Numbered from the stretch's first letter, positions 7,039 through 18,203 are shown. The stretch: 64,000 nt of DNA from RGIG3077 sp045541475 (GCA_045541475.1 JAZQJI010000017.1:1-64000); one strand, 5' to 3'. Notes: generated by a model from the letters alone, not told the origin. Numbers and translations are program-made.

Positions 7039-7464
7039 ATGCTGATGCTTGGTTGTGACCACGGCGGATACGAACTTAAAAAAGAAATTATAAAATATCT
7101 TGAAGAGAATAATATTGAATACAAAGATTTTGGCTGCGATGGTGAAGCGATTGATTATCCTATAATTGCAAAAAAAGTCTGCAACGAAATGAAAAAGGAC
7201 GGCTCCGATAAGGCTATTCTGCTTTGCGGAACAGGTATCGGAATATCAATGGCTGCCAATAAAATCAAAGGTGTTCGTGCCGCAAACTGTGCGGATTGCT
7301 TTTCCGCAAAATATACAAGACTGCACAACGATGCAAATGTGCTTTGCATGGGGGGCAGAACTGTCGGCGCAGGTCTTGGCGTTATGATTGCCGATATATT
7401 CCTTAATACAGGATTTGAAGGTGGCAGACACCTTAGAAGAATAAACTTGCTTGAAGATGAATAA
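7039..7464 (+). CDS. rpiB: ribose-5-phosphate isomerase B
   Basis: A cytosolic enzyme (141 aa) that interconverts ribose 5-phosphate and ribulose 5-phosphate in the non-oxidative pentose phosphate pathway. It belongs to the RpiB/LacAB family. The phosphate- and base-binding residues are visible: GCDHGG (H9) at the N-terminus, the catalytic Cys in LLCGTGIG (C63), and YTRLHNDAN near 92-100. Its length is normal. AAGGAAG lies before the start. It is followed after 27 bases by glmS, so the two are probably co-transcribed, joining sugar-phosphate and amino-sugar metabolism. Confidence 0.95.
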   Translation: MLMLGCDHGGYELKKEIIKYLEENNIEYKDFGCDGEAIDYPIIAKKVCNEMKKDGSDKAILLCGTGIGISMAANKIKGVRAANCADCFSAKYTRLHNDANVLCMGGRTVGAGLGVMIADIFLNTGFEGGRHLRRINLLEDE

Positions 7465-7491
7465 ACAATAAATATAACGGAGGGATTTTTT

Positions 7492-9315
7492 ATGTGCGGA
7501 ATTGTTGGATATATTGGCGAAAGAGATTGCGCTGATGTACTTGTTAGTGCACTTACTAAGCTTGAATATCGTGGATACGACTCAGCAGGTATTGCTGTAT
7601 TTGAAAACGGCAAAATTAAAGTTGAAAAATCAAAGGGCGCTTTGAGTGATCTTGTTGATAAAATGAAAAATGACGAAAGCAAGCCTAACGGCAACTGCGG
7701 TATTGGACATACACGTTGGGCAACCCATGGTGAGCCTTCGGATATTAACTCTCATCCCCACGGAAATAAGAGAATTACAATCGTTCATAACGGCATTATT
7801 GAAAACTATAAGCAGATTAAAGAGTTTTTGATGAGTCAGGGTTATGCTTTTGAAAGTCAGACCGATACCGAAACTGTTGCAAAGCTTCTTGATTATTATT
7901 ACAACGGCGATCCTTTTGAAACCATAACAAGAGTTATTGGTGAAATTCAGGGCAGCTACGCTCTCGGTATTCTTTTCAGAGATTTTCCTGACAGAATTTT
8001 TGCAGTAAGAAAGGACAGCCCCCTTATTGTAGGTGTCGGCAAGGGCGAAAACTTCATCGCTTCTGATGTTCCCGCAATATTGAAATATACAAGAGATTAC
8101 TATCTGCTTGAACATGATGAGATTGCTGTTTTGAAGAAGAACAGCGTTAAAATTTATGATATTCATCATGAAGAAATCAAAAAGGAAATGCAGCGTGCTG
8201 ATTGGGATATTGATGCAGCTGAAAAGGGCGGATACGAGCATTTTATGCTTAAGGAAATCTGCGAGCAGCCCACAGCTATTAAATCTACCATCGCTCCCCG
8301 TATTTCTGATGGATTGCTTAACCTCAGCGAGTGCGGACTTAACGCAGCGATGCTCAACTCCTTCAAGCAGATTCATATTGTAGGTTGCGGTACTGCAATG
8401 CACGCAGGTATTGTAGGCCAATATGTTATTGAATCGCTTGCACGTGTTCCTGTAACGGTTGATATTGCATCTGAATTCAGATACAGAAACCCCATTGTTA
8501 ACGATACAGATCTCGTTATTTTCATTTCACAGTCAGGTGAAACTGCCGATACTTTGGCTGCGTTGCGCCTTGCTAAAAAATGCGGAGCAAAAACTCTTTC
8601 AATAGTAAACGTTGTTGGTTCGTCTATTGCGAGAGAGTCTGATATGGTAATTTACACACACGCAGGCCCTGAAATTTCAGTTGCATCTACAAAGGCTTAT
8701 TCCGTACAGCTTGCCGTAATGTATCTGTTTGCGTTCCAGCTTGCGCTTGTTAAGGGCAAGATTACTGAGGAAGGCTGCCGTATGCTTGTTGCTGAATTGC
8801 AGCAGATTCCTTCCTATGTTGAATCTGCTATCAAGCTTATGGAACAGTGTCAATTTGTGTCATCAAAGCTTGTTAATGCTGATAGCCTGCTTTATATCGG
8901 TAGGGGACTTGACTACGCTTTGAGCATGGAAGGTTCACTTAAGCTTAAAGAACTTTCGTATATTCACTCTGAAGCTTATGCTGCAGGTGAACTCAAGCAC
9001 GGAACGATTTCGCTTATTCATGATGGCATGCCCGTTATTGCAGTTGCTACTCAGAGCGAACTTTTTGAAAAGACATTGAGCAATGTTATTGAAGTTAAAT
9101 CAAGGGGTGCATTTGTTGTTGCAATTTGTAAGGAAACAGATGATATCGGCCCCGATGTTGCTGATTTTGTTATCAAAATCCCCGAGGTAAGCGATATCTT
9201 CATGCCAATGATTACTGCTGTACCGTTGCAGCTTATTGCATACTATACTGCTGTTTTGCGCGGCTGTAATGTGGATAAACCCAGAAACCTTGCAAAATCA
9301 GTAACGGTTGAATAA
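7492..9315 (+). CDS. glmS: glutamine-fructose-6-phosphate aminotransferase (isomerizing)
   Basis: It makes glucosamine 6-phosphate from fructose 6-phosphate and glutamine, the first step towards UDP-GlcNAc for the wall. The protein (607 aa) has the glutaminase nucleophile Cys2 (MCGIVGYIG), the GHTRWATHG motif near 72-80, and two SIS sugar-isomerase domains (ISQSGETADT and STKAYSVQL in the first). It ends with the typical DKPRNLAKSVTVE. Ribosome-binding site GGAGG before the start. I saw no glmS ribozyme: the gap from rpiB is only 27 bases, so control by glucosamine 6-phosphate would have to work differently. Confidence 0.98.
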   Translation: MCGIVGYIGERDCADVLVSALTKLEYRGYDSAGIAVFENGKIKVEKSKGALSDLVDKMKNDESKPNGNCGIGHTRWATHGEPSDINSHPHGNKRITIVHNGIIENYKQIKEFLMSQGYAFESQTDTETVAKLLDYYYNGDPFETITRVIGEIQGSYALGILFRDFPDRIFAVRKDSPLIVGVGKGENFIASDVPAILKYTRDYYLLEHDEIAVLKKNSVKIYDIHHEEIKKEMQRADWDIDAAEKGGYEHFMLKEICEQPTAIKSTIAPRISDGLLNLSECGLNAAMLNSFKQIHIVGCGTAMHAGIVGQYVIESLARVPVTVDIASEFRYRNPIVNDTDLVIFISQSGETADTLAALRLAKKCGAKTLSIVNVVGSSIARESDMVIYTHAGPEISVASTKAYSVQLAVMYLFAFQLALVKGKITEEGCRMLVAELQQIPSYVESAIKLMEQCQFVSSKLVNADSLLYIGRGLDYALSMEGSLKLKELSYIHSEAYAAGELKHGTISLIHDGMPVIAVATQSELFEKTLSNVIEVKSRGAFVVAICKETDDIGPDVADFVIKIPEVSDIFMPMITAVPLQLIAYYTAVLRGCNVDKPRNLAKSVTVE

Positions 9316-9339
9316 AAATTTATCCTTTGGAGGTTGGCA

Positions 9340-10407
9340 ATGCCCGAAAACTGCACAAATACAAAAACGGAAAAAGAACAGGCAGTTGAGAAAGCATATC
9401 ACGAGGAGCATTACGAAGAACTGCTCTCCGATATTGCTAAGGACGAAAAACACGCTAAAAAAGGTGAAAAAAATGCTTTGCTTGCCGCAAGGATAATGAC
9501 AGTCGCTTCAATGGCGGTTGCGCTTGCTTTTGGCATAACTTCGCTAAAGGGATATCAGACAAGTAAAAAGCTTGAAGAAGAGCTTGAAAATCTTGAAAAT
9601 GAATATAGCATGAGTGTTGAAGAATATGAAAACACTATTGCCACAATGGAACGGACCTATATTTACGATAACGGTGTTTCCGTTCAGGATGTTGAAATTT
9701 ACGAGAATGTCCCAAAAAATCCGCATGATACTGAGCGCTTTGTAACTGATGATAAAGGCTATAAGTATTACACCGATGAAACGGGCGAGTACATCTCAAC
9801 GCTTGGCATTGATGTTTCGTATTATCAGGGCGATATATATTGGCAGAATGTTGCCGCAAGCGGCGTTGATTTTGCTATTTTGCGTGCCGGCTACCGTGGT
9901 TACGCTACGGGTGAACTTATGCAGGATACACGCTTTGCAGAATACATACAGGGCGCAAGCAATGCAGGACTTGATATAGGAATATACTTTTTCTCGCAGG
10001 CAATTAATGAGCAGGAAGCGATTGAAGAAGCAAATTATGTTCTTTCGCTGATATCGGGATATGATGTAACATACCCCATTGCGTTTGACTGGGAATACAT
10101 AACTACCGACGAAGCAAGAACGGATGATTTGCCGAGAGAAGATTTAACAAATGCCGCAATTGCCTTTTGCGAAACCATAAAAAATGCTGGATATACACCA
10201 ATTATTTACGGTAATGCCGCAACGCTGATGTTCAGGTTTGATTTATCACGCCTTGATGATTATGACTTTTGGCTTGCACAGTATTACGATGCACCGCAGT
10301 TTTATTATGATTTTAAAATGTGGCAGTATACAAGCAGTGGAATAGTTGACGGTATTTCTGATTATGTTGATATGAATGTCTGCATGAAAAAATATAAAGA
10401 AGAATAA
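9340..10407 (+). CDS. membrane-anchored GH25 lysozyme-type muramidase
   Basis: The protein (355 aa) has a charged cytoplasmic N-terminus (about 1-48), one membrane segment (about 49-68), a coiled-coil stalk (72-106) and a C-terminal GH25 domain from about 154. GH25 enzymes cut the MurNAc-GlcNAc bond of peptidoglycan. The catalytic acids are in place: D158 in GIDVSYYQG, and D250 and E252 in AFDWEY. WQYTSSG near the end is also typical. The start at 9340 has GGAGG six bases upstream; a TTG two codons earlier is less likely. The uncleaved anchor suggests local wall remodelling at the membrane rather than secretion. Confidence 0.92.
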   Translation: MPENCTNTKTEKEQAVEKAYHEEHYEELLSDIAKDEKHAKKGEKNALLAARIMTVASMAVALAFGITSLKGYQTSKKLEEELENLENEYSMSVEEYENTIATMERTYIYDNGVSVQDVEIYENVPKNPHDTERFVTDDKGYKYYTDETGEYISTLGIDVSYYQGDIYWQNVAASGVDFAILRAGYRGYATGELMQDTRFAEYIQGASNAGLDIGIYFFSQAINEQEAIEEANYVLSLISGYDVTYPIAFDWEYITTDEARTDDLPREDLTNAAIAFCETIKNAGYTPIIYGNAATLMFRFDLSRLDDYDFWLAQYYDAPQFYYDFKMWQYTSSGIVDGISDYVDMNVCMKKYKEE

Positions 10408-10420
10408 GGAATTTAAAATA

Positions 10421-10927
10421 ATGGCTGAGATTGTTAATATTTATACAGAACAGTATCCCGCTTTGCGTTTTATCGGTAAAAGCTATCGAGATAGAGATAG
10501 AAACAGCAGCGGAACATTCAACGACCAATGGAGAAAATGGTTCAAAGAAGATCTTTTTGCACCGTTGCGTGCTTTAAATCCAAGGGATATGGCAGCTATC
10601 GGTCTGATGAGCATTAACAACGTGCCTGAGTTTGAATACTGGATAGGTATGTTTGTTCCTGCAAATTCTGAAGTGCCGAGAGGTTATGAGTATGTTGATT
10701 TTAAACCGCAAACTGTTGCTGTTACATGGATAAAAGGTCAGGAAAATAAAGAACTTTATTCCATGCACAAGGCTTGCATAAATGCGCTTGAAGCTCGTGA
10801 TCTTGTTATGAGCAATGGTTGGTTTTTTGAAAGATACGATTACGACCGCTTTACAACAAAGGACGAAAACGGCGAGATTATCCTCGATTACTGCGTTTTC
10901 GTAAAAGATAAGGATTACAGAAAATAA
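10421..10927 (+). CDS. GyrI-like / effector-binding domain protein
   Basis: A stand-alone 168-aa protein of the GyrI-like small-molecule-binding (SRPBCC-unrelated, AraC effector-type) fold. The signature segments are MAAIGLMSINNVPEFEYWIGMF in spaced form, the VPRGYEYVDFKPQTVAVTWIKG hinge, and the C-terminal YDRFTTKDENGEIILDYCVFVK. There is no DNA-binding domain, so it is probably a ligand-binding or hydrolase-like member rather than a transcription factor. It starts 13 bases after the lysozyme gene and ends in a terminator, so it closes that transcript. The ligand is unknown. Confidence 0.75.
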   Translation: MAEIVNIYTEQYPALRFIGKSYRDRDRNSSGTFNDQWRKWFKEDLFAPLRALNPRDMAAIGLMSINNVPEFEYWIGMFVPANSEVPRGYEYVDFKPQTVAVTWIKGQENKELYSMHKACINALEARDLVMSNGWFFERYDYDRFTTKDENGEIILDYCVFVKDKDYRK

Positions 10928-10929
10928 CA

Positions 10930-10958
10930 AACGCTGAAAAATTTTTTCGGCGTTTTTT
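10930..10958 (+). terminator. Rho-independent terminator
   Basis: AACGCTGAAAAA pairs with TTTTTTCGGCGTT, ending in a T run. It closes the rpiB-glmS-lysozyme-GyrI-like unit. Confidence 0.88.
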
Positions 10959-10978
10959 CTGATAAAAAAGGAATTGTT

Positions 10979-12031
10979 ATGAGTAAGAGAAAAAGAAAAG
11001 TGCGCTATGACAGATTAATTATCTGTTTTGTTGCGTTGTTGATTATTATTATCGGAATTGTTTCGTTGTTCAAAGCTTGTGCTAAGGCAATCAGCAATGA
11101 TGATAAAGATAATTCTAAATCTGATAAAAACAGCAGCACCGTTTCTGATACGGATATATCAGAAAACGAGCCTGTTATTGAACTTGAACCGACCTTAACC
11201 GAATATAACTTTGATTATAAGGATATAACATTTACAGAAAATATTGATATAAACGCATATACGCAGGTCGCAAAAGATGCTTTGGATATCGGTAAGGGCA
11301 GTTTGATACTTGTAAATAACGATAATGAGTATGACTTTACAGGCTTGGAAGAAACCGATTTTGTACAGCTTAATACTGTTTCTGATGATACCTATTACGT
11401 CAAAGACAATACGGTTACGGTAAATGAAATTCTTGTGGATCCGCTTAATAATATGCTGCTTGATTTTTATGAGCAGCATGGTAAGCAGATCAACGTTATC
11501 AGCGGCTACCGAAGCTTAGAACTTCAGCAACAGCTTTATGCTGAAGATTTGGCAGGTACCGGACTTGATTATTCCACACTTGTGGCAAAACCGGGCTGCA
11601 GCGAACACCACACAGGTCTTGCACTTGACTTTTCCATTTTGGATAACGGGGCGTTTTACAGCTATGACGGCATAGGTGATGAAAGTTGGATAAACGAAAA
11701 CTGCTATAAATACGGTTTCATTCTGCGTTATCTTGCTGATAAGGAAGATTTTACAATGATTCAGTATGAATCGTGGCATTTCAGATATATCGGTATACCT
11801 CATGCATTTGTTGTAAACAGCTTTGGCATTTGTTATGAAGAATATATAAACGCACTTAAAAGCTTTGAGTTTGGTAAGCGGCACTTAGGTGTTAATATCA
11901 ACGGCGAATGTTACGAGATTTACTATGTACCCTCAACTGAAGGTACAACACAGGTAAGTGTACCCGAAATGAGAGAATATGAAATTTCGGGCAATAATCG
12001 TGATGGATTTATTGTTACAGTTAAGCTTTAA
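10979..12031 (+). CDS. D-alanyl-D-alanine carboxypeptidase, VanY type (peptidase M15B)
   Basis: A zinc peptidase (350 aa) acting on D-Ala-D-Ala ends of the wall. A basic N-terminus (KRKRKVRYDRLI) leads into a membrane anchor (about 12-36), a Ser/Asp/Lys-rich linker (40-65), an unassigned middle region, and the VanY domain (about 145-285). The M15 motif SxHxxGxAxD is seen at 208-217 (SEHHTGLALD), with zinc ligands H210 and D217. The second motif ExxH is E264-H267 (YESWH). GYRSLELQQQLY is also typical. It starts 20 bases after a terminator and no strong promoter was seen, so read-through may drive it. It may salvage or trim stem peptides; vancomycin resistance is not implied. Confidence 0.92.
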   Translation: MSKRKRKVRYDRLIICFVALLIIIIGIVSLFKACAKAISNDDKDNSKSDKNSSTVSDTDISENEPVIELEPTLTEYNFDYKDITFTENIDINAYTQVAKDALDIGKGSLILVNNDNEYDFTGLEETDFVQLNTVSDDTYYVKDNTVTVNEILVDPLNNMLLDFYEQHGKQINVISGYRSLELQQQLYAEDLAGTGLDYSTLVAKPGCSEHHTGLALDFSILDNGAFYSYDGIGDESWINENCYKYGFILRYLADKEDFTMIQYESWHFRYIGIPHAFVVNSFGICYEEYINALKSFEFGKRHLGVNINGECYEIYYVPSTEGTTQVSVPEMREYEISGNNRDGFIVTVKL

Positions 12032-12105
12032 ATATTAAAAAATGCTCAACAAATACCCGTTTTGCGAATATAATATGATATATTGCAGATGAAAAGGGTG
12101 ATTTT

Positions 12106-12729
12106 TTGCGTGCGCATAAGCAAAAAAGCTGTTTCAAACCAATTATTGTTTTGTTTGCAACACTTGCATTTATTGTTTATATTGTTAGCGATTCGAGCAT
12201 GAATGAGTATATAAAAAATCGTGCATTAAATGGTGTAAAAGCAAAAGCTACACAAACAATATCGCAGACGGTGAGCAATGTACTGTCTGATAGTGATAAT
12301 GAATATAATAATTATTGCTCCATTATATATGATGAAAATAAAAATGTTTCTTCAATCGAAATTTTGTCGTTAAGTCTATCGCAGATGCAGGCTGAACTTG
12401 CAAACGAAATTCAAAGTGAACTTACAAAGCTTTCAGAATGTGAGCTTGAAATATCACTTGGCGATTTAAGCGGATTTTTATTTTTGTTTAATCGTGGATT
12501 TGAAATTACAGTTAAGATAGATTCTATCGGCAGTGTTATTTGCAACCCTATAAGCGAATTTACACAGGCAGGCGTTAACCAAACCTGCCACAGTATTTAT
12601 TTTGATATTGCGGTAGATATCGCTGTTGTGTATCCTTTTGAATGTTTTGAAACAACTGTTAATGTCCGCTATCTTGCCGCACAGAATATCATTGTGGGAG
12701 CGGTTCCGCAAATGTTTGCGCAAGTGTAA
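12106..12729 (+). CDS. yunB: sporulation protein YunB
   Basis: YunB is required for full sporulation in Bacillus subtilis, where it belongs to the mother-cell programme; its biochemical role is not clear. The protein here (207 aa) has an N-terminal membrane segment (about 12-29) and the family pattern SDSSMNEYIKNRALNGVKAKATQTIS, seen in parts, followed by LSLSQMQAELANEIQ and the GSVICNPISEFTQAGVNQTCHSIY region. The start is TTG at 12106, preceded by GAAAAGGG; no ATG fits the family N-terminus. It lies between the VanY-type gene and ligA. Confidence 0.87.
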   Translation: MRAHKQKSCFKPIIVLFATLAFIVYIVSDSSMNEYIKNRALNGVKAKATQTISQTVSNVLSDSDNEYNNYCSIIYDENKNVSSIEILSLSLSQMQAELANEIQSELTKLSECELEISLGDLSGFLFLFNRGFEITVKIDSIGSVICNPISEFTQAGVNQTCHSIYFDIAVDIAVVYPFECFETTVNVRYLAAQNIIVGAVPQMFAQV

Positions 12730-12755
12730 GATTTATCTATATTAAAGGAAAGTGA

Positions 12756-14744
<1,989 letters not shown>

Positions 14745-14750
14745 AAAAAT

Positions 14751-14798
14751 CGACGGGTATGTTTGGAATTATAATCAAACATACCCGCCGTATTTTAT
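14751..14798. terminator. terminator after ligA
   Basis: CGGGTATGTTTG pairs perfectly with CAAACATACCCG, followed by a T-rich tail. On the minus strand A residues before the stem give a T run, so it may also end the small regulator operon coming from the right. Confidence 0.88.
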
Positions 14799-14815
14799 TT
14801 TATGGAGGAGAAAAA

Positions 14816-15025
14816 TCAATCAAAATAAAACAATTCTTCAAATTGTTTGTCAAGCGCAATGCAAATAACCAATGCAAGCTTTGCTGTGGGGCAAAAAGCT
14901 CCCGTTTCAATATTGCTTATCGTCTGGCGTGAAACGCCCACTGCTTTTGCAAGTTCAGATTGTGACATATTCCTTTCTGCCCTTGCCACACGCAGCCGAT
15001 TTTTTAAAACCAATAAATCTTCCAT
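14816..15025 (-). CDS. small Cro/CI-type (XRE) transcriptional regulator
   Basis: The protein (69 aa) is almost entirely one helix-turn-helix domain: RVARAERNMSQSELAKAVG followed by SRQTISNIETG. It resembles the short YozG/YvaO-type regulators of Firmicutes. Its gene lies 12 bases downstream of the DUF6442-type membrane protein gene, on the same strand and probably the same transcript. It may regulate its own operon; the close spacing of two TTGACAA sequences upstream of the operon could serve that, but no operator is proven. Confidence 0.85.
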   Translation of the reverse strand: MEDLLVLKNRLRVARAERNMSQSELAKAVGVSRQTISNIETGAFCPTAKLALVICIALDKQFEELFYFD

Positions 15026-15037
15026 GCTTCACCTAAA

Positions 15038-15340
15038 TCAAAAGAATAAATATAAAATTGTAAATGTAACAAAGCTTATTCCGTTTAATATGGAAGAAAC
15101 CAAGAGCCATTTGGTTTTAAACTTTGCAAATTGGTAGGTTATCGCCGCAAAGTTATATCCACAGATGATTGCAAAAAACTGATAAATTCCATTTCCTCTG
15201 ATAATTTCAACAATCGCTGCAAGCGTGCATAAAACTATCAAGGAAATTGTGCCGATGCGGCTTGAATTTGAAATTATATGTGATTCAAATTCGTCATCGT
15301 GGGCACTTTGAGCTTTTCTCAATATCTCGGATTTATCCAT
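15038..15340 (-). CDS. DUF6442-type small membrane protein
   Basis: The protein (100 aa) begins MDKSEILRKAQ, followed by a soluble segment with an acidic stretch (HDDEFESH) and three hydrophobic segments (about 28-45, 52-69 and 76-98). This N-terminus and layout match DUF6442 family proteins, which commonly sit beside a short XRE regulator in Firmicutes, as here. The start at 15340 is fixed by GAGGTGGAG seven bases upstream; the frame is open further upstream without a good start. Function unknown. Confidence 0.75.
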   Translation of the reverse strand: MDKSEILRKAQSAHDDEFESHIISNSSRIGTISLIVLCTLAAIVEIIRGNGIYQFFAIICGYNFAAITYQFAKFKTKWLLVSSILNGISFVTFTILYLFF

Positions 15341-15410
15341 GCGGCTCCACCTCGCTTTTTGTTTTGTTTTTTGTTCTGCATATATTTTTATCTCTTTTAT
15401 CTGTATTTTC

Positions 15411-15439
15411 AGTATATCACATGAAATAATATTTGTCAA
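15411..15439 (-). promoter_or_regulatory. sigma-A promoter of the DUF6442/XRE pair
   Basis: Read on the minus strand: TTGACA (15439-15434), 17 bases, TATACT (15416-15411). The rest of the 304-base gap to fba (15341-15644) is A/T-rich and holds the fba leader, with a TATAAT at 15589-15594 as a likely -10 but no good -35. Confidence 0.82.
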
Positions 15440-15644
15440 GTGTATTTGGCAAAAAATCACTAAAACTTGTCAAAAAGATAAATGCGTTTTACTTTTATAA
15501 TTGTGCTTAGGGAAAATACAACAAAATCGAAGATAAATAATTGTTATTTTTTCACAAATAGTCAATAGCTTTTTTTGCAATAATAAGATATAATAAAACA
15601 GTAAAATAAAGCGCATTGTACGCTAAAAAACGGAGGATATTAAA

Positions 15645-16508
15645 ATGCTCGTATCAGCTAAAGAAATGCTCAACAAGGCAAGAGACGGCAAATATGCTGT
15701 CGGTCAGTTCAACATCAACAATCTCGAATGGACAAAGGCTATTCTTCTTACAGCACAGGAGTGCAATTCTCCTGTAATTCTCGGTGTTTCCGAAGGCGCA
15801 GGAAAATATATGTGCGGTTACAAGACCGTAGTAGGCATGGTTAACGGAATGATCGATTCTCTCGGAATCACAGTTCCCGTTGCTCTCCACCTTGACCACG
15901 GCTCTTATGATGGCGCAAAGGCTTGCATCGAAGCAGGCTTCTCATCAGTTATGTTCGATGGTTCACACTACCCGATTGAAGAAAACGTTGCTAAAACAAC
16001 TGAACTTGTAAACATCTGTAACGAACTTGGTCTTTCTCTCGAAGCTGAGGTTGGTTCCATCGGCGGCGAAGAAGACGGCGTTGTAGGCGCAGGCGAATGT
16101 GCTGATCCCGATGAATGCAAGATGATTTCTGATCTCGGCGTTACAATGCTTGCTGCAGGTATCGGCAACATTCACGGTAAATACCCTGAAAATTGGGCCG
16201 GTCTTTCTTTTGAAACTCTTGCTGCAGTTAAGGAAAAGGTTGGCGATATGCCCCTCGTTCTTCACGGCGGTACAGGTATCCCCGAAGAAATGATCAAGAA
16301 GGCTATCTCTCTCGGCGTTGCTAAGATTAACGTAAACACAGAATGCCAGCTTGCATTTGCTGCTGCAACTCGTGAATATGTTGAAGCAGGCAAGGACCTT
16401 CAGGGCAAGGGCTTCGATCCCAGAAAACTCCTCGCTCCCGGCTATGAAGCTATCAAGGCTACTGTTAAGGAAAAGATGGAACTCTTCGGTTCTGTTGACA
16501 AGGCATAA
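15645..16508 (+). CDS. fba: class II fructose-bisphosphate aldolase
   Basis: A glycolytic enzyme that splits fructose 1,6-bisphosphate into dihydroxyacetone phosphate and glyceraldehyde 3-phosphate, using zinc. The protein (287 aa) is of the short class II type. D84 and H85 lie in LHLDHGSYDG, further zinc ligands H178 and H207 in NIHGKYP and VLHGGTG, and the phosphate-binding GGTG at 208-211. Strong Shine-Dalgarno (CGGAGG). Codon use is strongly biased towards the set also used by groEL and rpsO, in line with high expression. It stands alone, closed by a terminator. Confidence 0.97.
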   Translation: MLVSAKEMLNKARDGKYAVGQFNINNLEWTKAILLTAQECNSPVILGVSEGAGKYMCGYKTVVGMVNGMIDSLGITVPVALHLDHGSYDGAKACIEAGFSSVMFDGSHYPIEENVAKTTELVNICNELGLSLEAEVGSIGGEEDGVVGAGECADPDECKMISDLGVTMLAAGIGNIHGKYPENWAGLSFETLAAVKEKVGDMPLVLHGGTGIPEEMIKKAISLGVAKINVNTECQLAFAAATREYVEAGKDLQGKGFDPRKLLAPGYEAIKATVKEKMELFGSVDKA

Positions 16509-16527
16509 AATTAGTGTTGCAAAAATT

Positions 16528-16565
16528 AAAGCTCTGTGCAGTTTTTCTGCACAGAGCTTTTTGTG
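16528..16565 (+). terminator. Rho-independent terminator after fba
   Basis: AAAGCTCTGTGCAG pairs perfectly with CTGCACAGAGCTTT across a 5-base loop and is followed by T residues. It also separates fba from the convergent surface-protein genes. Confidence 0.92.
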
Positions 16566-16576
16566 TTTTGCCTTGT

Positions 16577-18184
16577 TTAATCAGTGTTTGAAATTATTGT
16601 AACTTCACAATCTTTAGGTAAGGAAGATTCGTAATACTTAAAACCTTCGTTAAATTTAAATTCGCCCGAAATATTTGTGTTGTCAAAGGCGTTTTTGCCG
16701 ATTTCGGTCATAGTTTGCGGTAAATATGCTGAACTGAGATTAGCGCAGTCAAAAAATGCACAGGCCTTTATGTTGAGCAGGTATTCATCAAACTGTATGC
16801 TTTTGAGGTTTTCGCATCCATAAAACGCATAAATCCCAACCGATTCCAACCCTTCAGGTGCGATAAAATCTTCAACAGGGTTGTTTTTCGGGCAGCATAC
16901 AACCTCTTGAAAGTAACCGCTGTATAGTATGCCCTCTGCTGCCGTGTATGACCAATTTGCAGGGTTAACTGTTATTTGCGCAAGATTTAAAGCTCCCTGC
17001 AAAGCACCGGGTTCAATTGCAGTTACGCTTGAAATTATTTCAAACTCGGTATCCTGTTTTGCCAAAGGATATTGCTTTAATGTGCGTTGTGATTTTGTGT
17101 AAAGTACACCATCAACGCAGGTGTAATTCATATTTTCTTCGCTGATTTGGATTTCAGTCATAGATGTACATCTTGCGAAAACATTGCTGTCGATAAACTC
17201 AATACTAAGCGGTAAATCGGCTTTTGTAAGCGAAATACATCCGCTGAAAGCACCCATACCAATGCTTTGCAATCCTTCATTAAAAACAATGTTTTCAAGC
17301 TTTTCGCAGCCTGCAAAGGCGGCAATGCCGATATCTGTAACATGATTAGGTATTTCAAGCGTTATTAGTCCTGCGCCTGCAAAGGCACTTTCAGATATAG
17401 CTGATATTTTTTCGGGGATTTCAATAGTGCTTAACATTTCACATTCTTCAAAAGCACCTGTGCCGATATATTCCGTTTCGGAAGAAATATCGCCAAACTG
17501 CATCAATCGGCAGCCGCTGAAAACAAAATCTTCAATTCTTGCAACGTTTGTTAATTCAGGCGCATTTTCAAGATTAATACAATCTTTAAAGGAGCATTTT
17601 CCAATTTCGGTTATATTGCTGCCAAGTTCGGCGTTTTCAAGATAGTAGCAGTTTTCAAAGGCGCTTATGCCGATTATTTCAAGGCTTTCGCCCATATCAA
17701 CCGATTTCAAAGAATAGCAATTCTGAAAAGCGTAGTTTCCGATTTTGTTGATCTGAGCTTCGTTTTTTATCTCTTTCATATTGATACATCCGCAAAATGC
17801 AGCATTGCCGATTGAGGTAATACCATTTTCAATGTGCAGATATTCAATATCCTCGCAATAATCATGCCACGGAACTTCTGTCTGTGCCGTAAAATCGGGC
17901 ATATCGCCCGTGCCACTTATTACAAGAAGACCGTACTCGTCAAGCTTCCATTTAATTGTATCGCTTAAATCTCCGCTTTGTATTTCATCGGAAAACTCAA
18001 AATTATCTCTTTGCTCAATAATTTCTTGTGAAATTGAGCTTTGTTCCGTTACTGTTGTTGTGGTTGTTGACTGTGGTGTTGTCTGTTCTGCTGTACAGCT
18101 TTGCGAATTATCCTTGCTGCAAGATGCAGCGCACAAAACCACATTCAAAGCTAAAATTGCTGTTAAAATTCGTTTTGTTTTCAT
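16577..18184 (-). CDS. BspA-like leucine-rich repeat surface lipoprotein
   Basis: The protein (535 aa) has a lipoprotein-type signal ending at C22 (CAASC), a Ser/Thr/Gln-rich spacer (about 25-65), then many LRR_5 (BspA/TpLRR) repeats of about 23 residues. The recurring pattern is I-x-x-x-A-F-x-x-C-x-x-L-x-x-I, for example IGNAAFCGCINMKEI, IGNYAFQNCYSLKSV and IGMGAFSGCISLTKA. A short region just before the repeats (GDLSDTIKWKLDEYGLLVISG) is typical of gut members. These proteins are thought to bind other surfaces or glycans, but no ligand can be named. It is the downstream gene of two adjacent minus-strand genes, 19 bases from the previous one. Confidence 0.88.
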   Translation of the reverse strand: MKTKRILTAILALNVVLCAASCSKDNSQSCTAEQTTPQSTTTTTVTEQSSISQEIIEQRDNFEFSDEIQSGDLSDTIKWKLDEYGLLVISGTGDMPDFTAQTEVPWHDYCEDIEYLHIENGITSIGNAAFCGCINMKEIKNEAQINKIGNYAFQNCYSLKSVDMGESLEIIGISAFENCYYLENAELGSNITEIGKCSFKDCINLENAPELTNVARIEDFVFSGCRLMQFGDISSETEYIGTGAFEECEMLSTIEIPEKISAISESAFAGAGLITLEIPNHVTDIGIAAFAGCEKLENIVFNEGLQSIGMGAFSGCISLTKADLPLSIEFIDSNVFARCTSMTEIQISEENMNYTCVDGVLYTKSQRTLKQYPLAKQDTEFEIISSVTAIEPGALQGALNLAQITVNPANWSYTAAEGILYSGYFQEVVCCPKNNPVEDFIAPEGLESVGIYAFYGCENLKSIQFDEYLLNIKACAFFDCANLSSAYLPQTMTEIGKNAFDNTNISGEFKFNEGFKYYESSLPKDCEVTIISNTD

Positions 18185-18203
18185 TTTCTGCTCCTAAGTG
18201 CAA

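Noticed and set aside
7465..7491. glmS ribozyme before glmS
   Set aside because: The gap is 27 bases, far too short for the ribozyme, and none of its conserved core is present.
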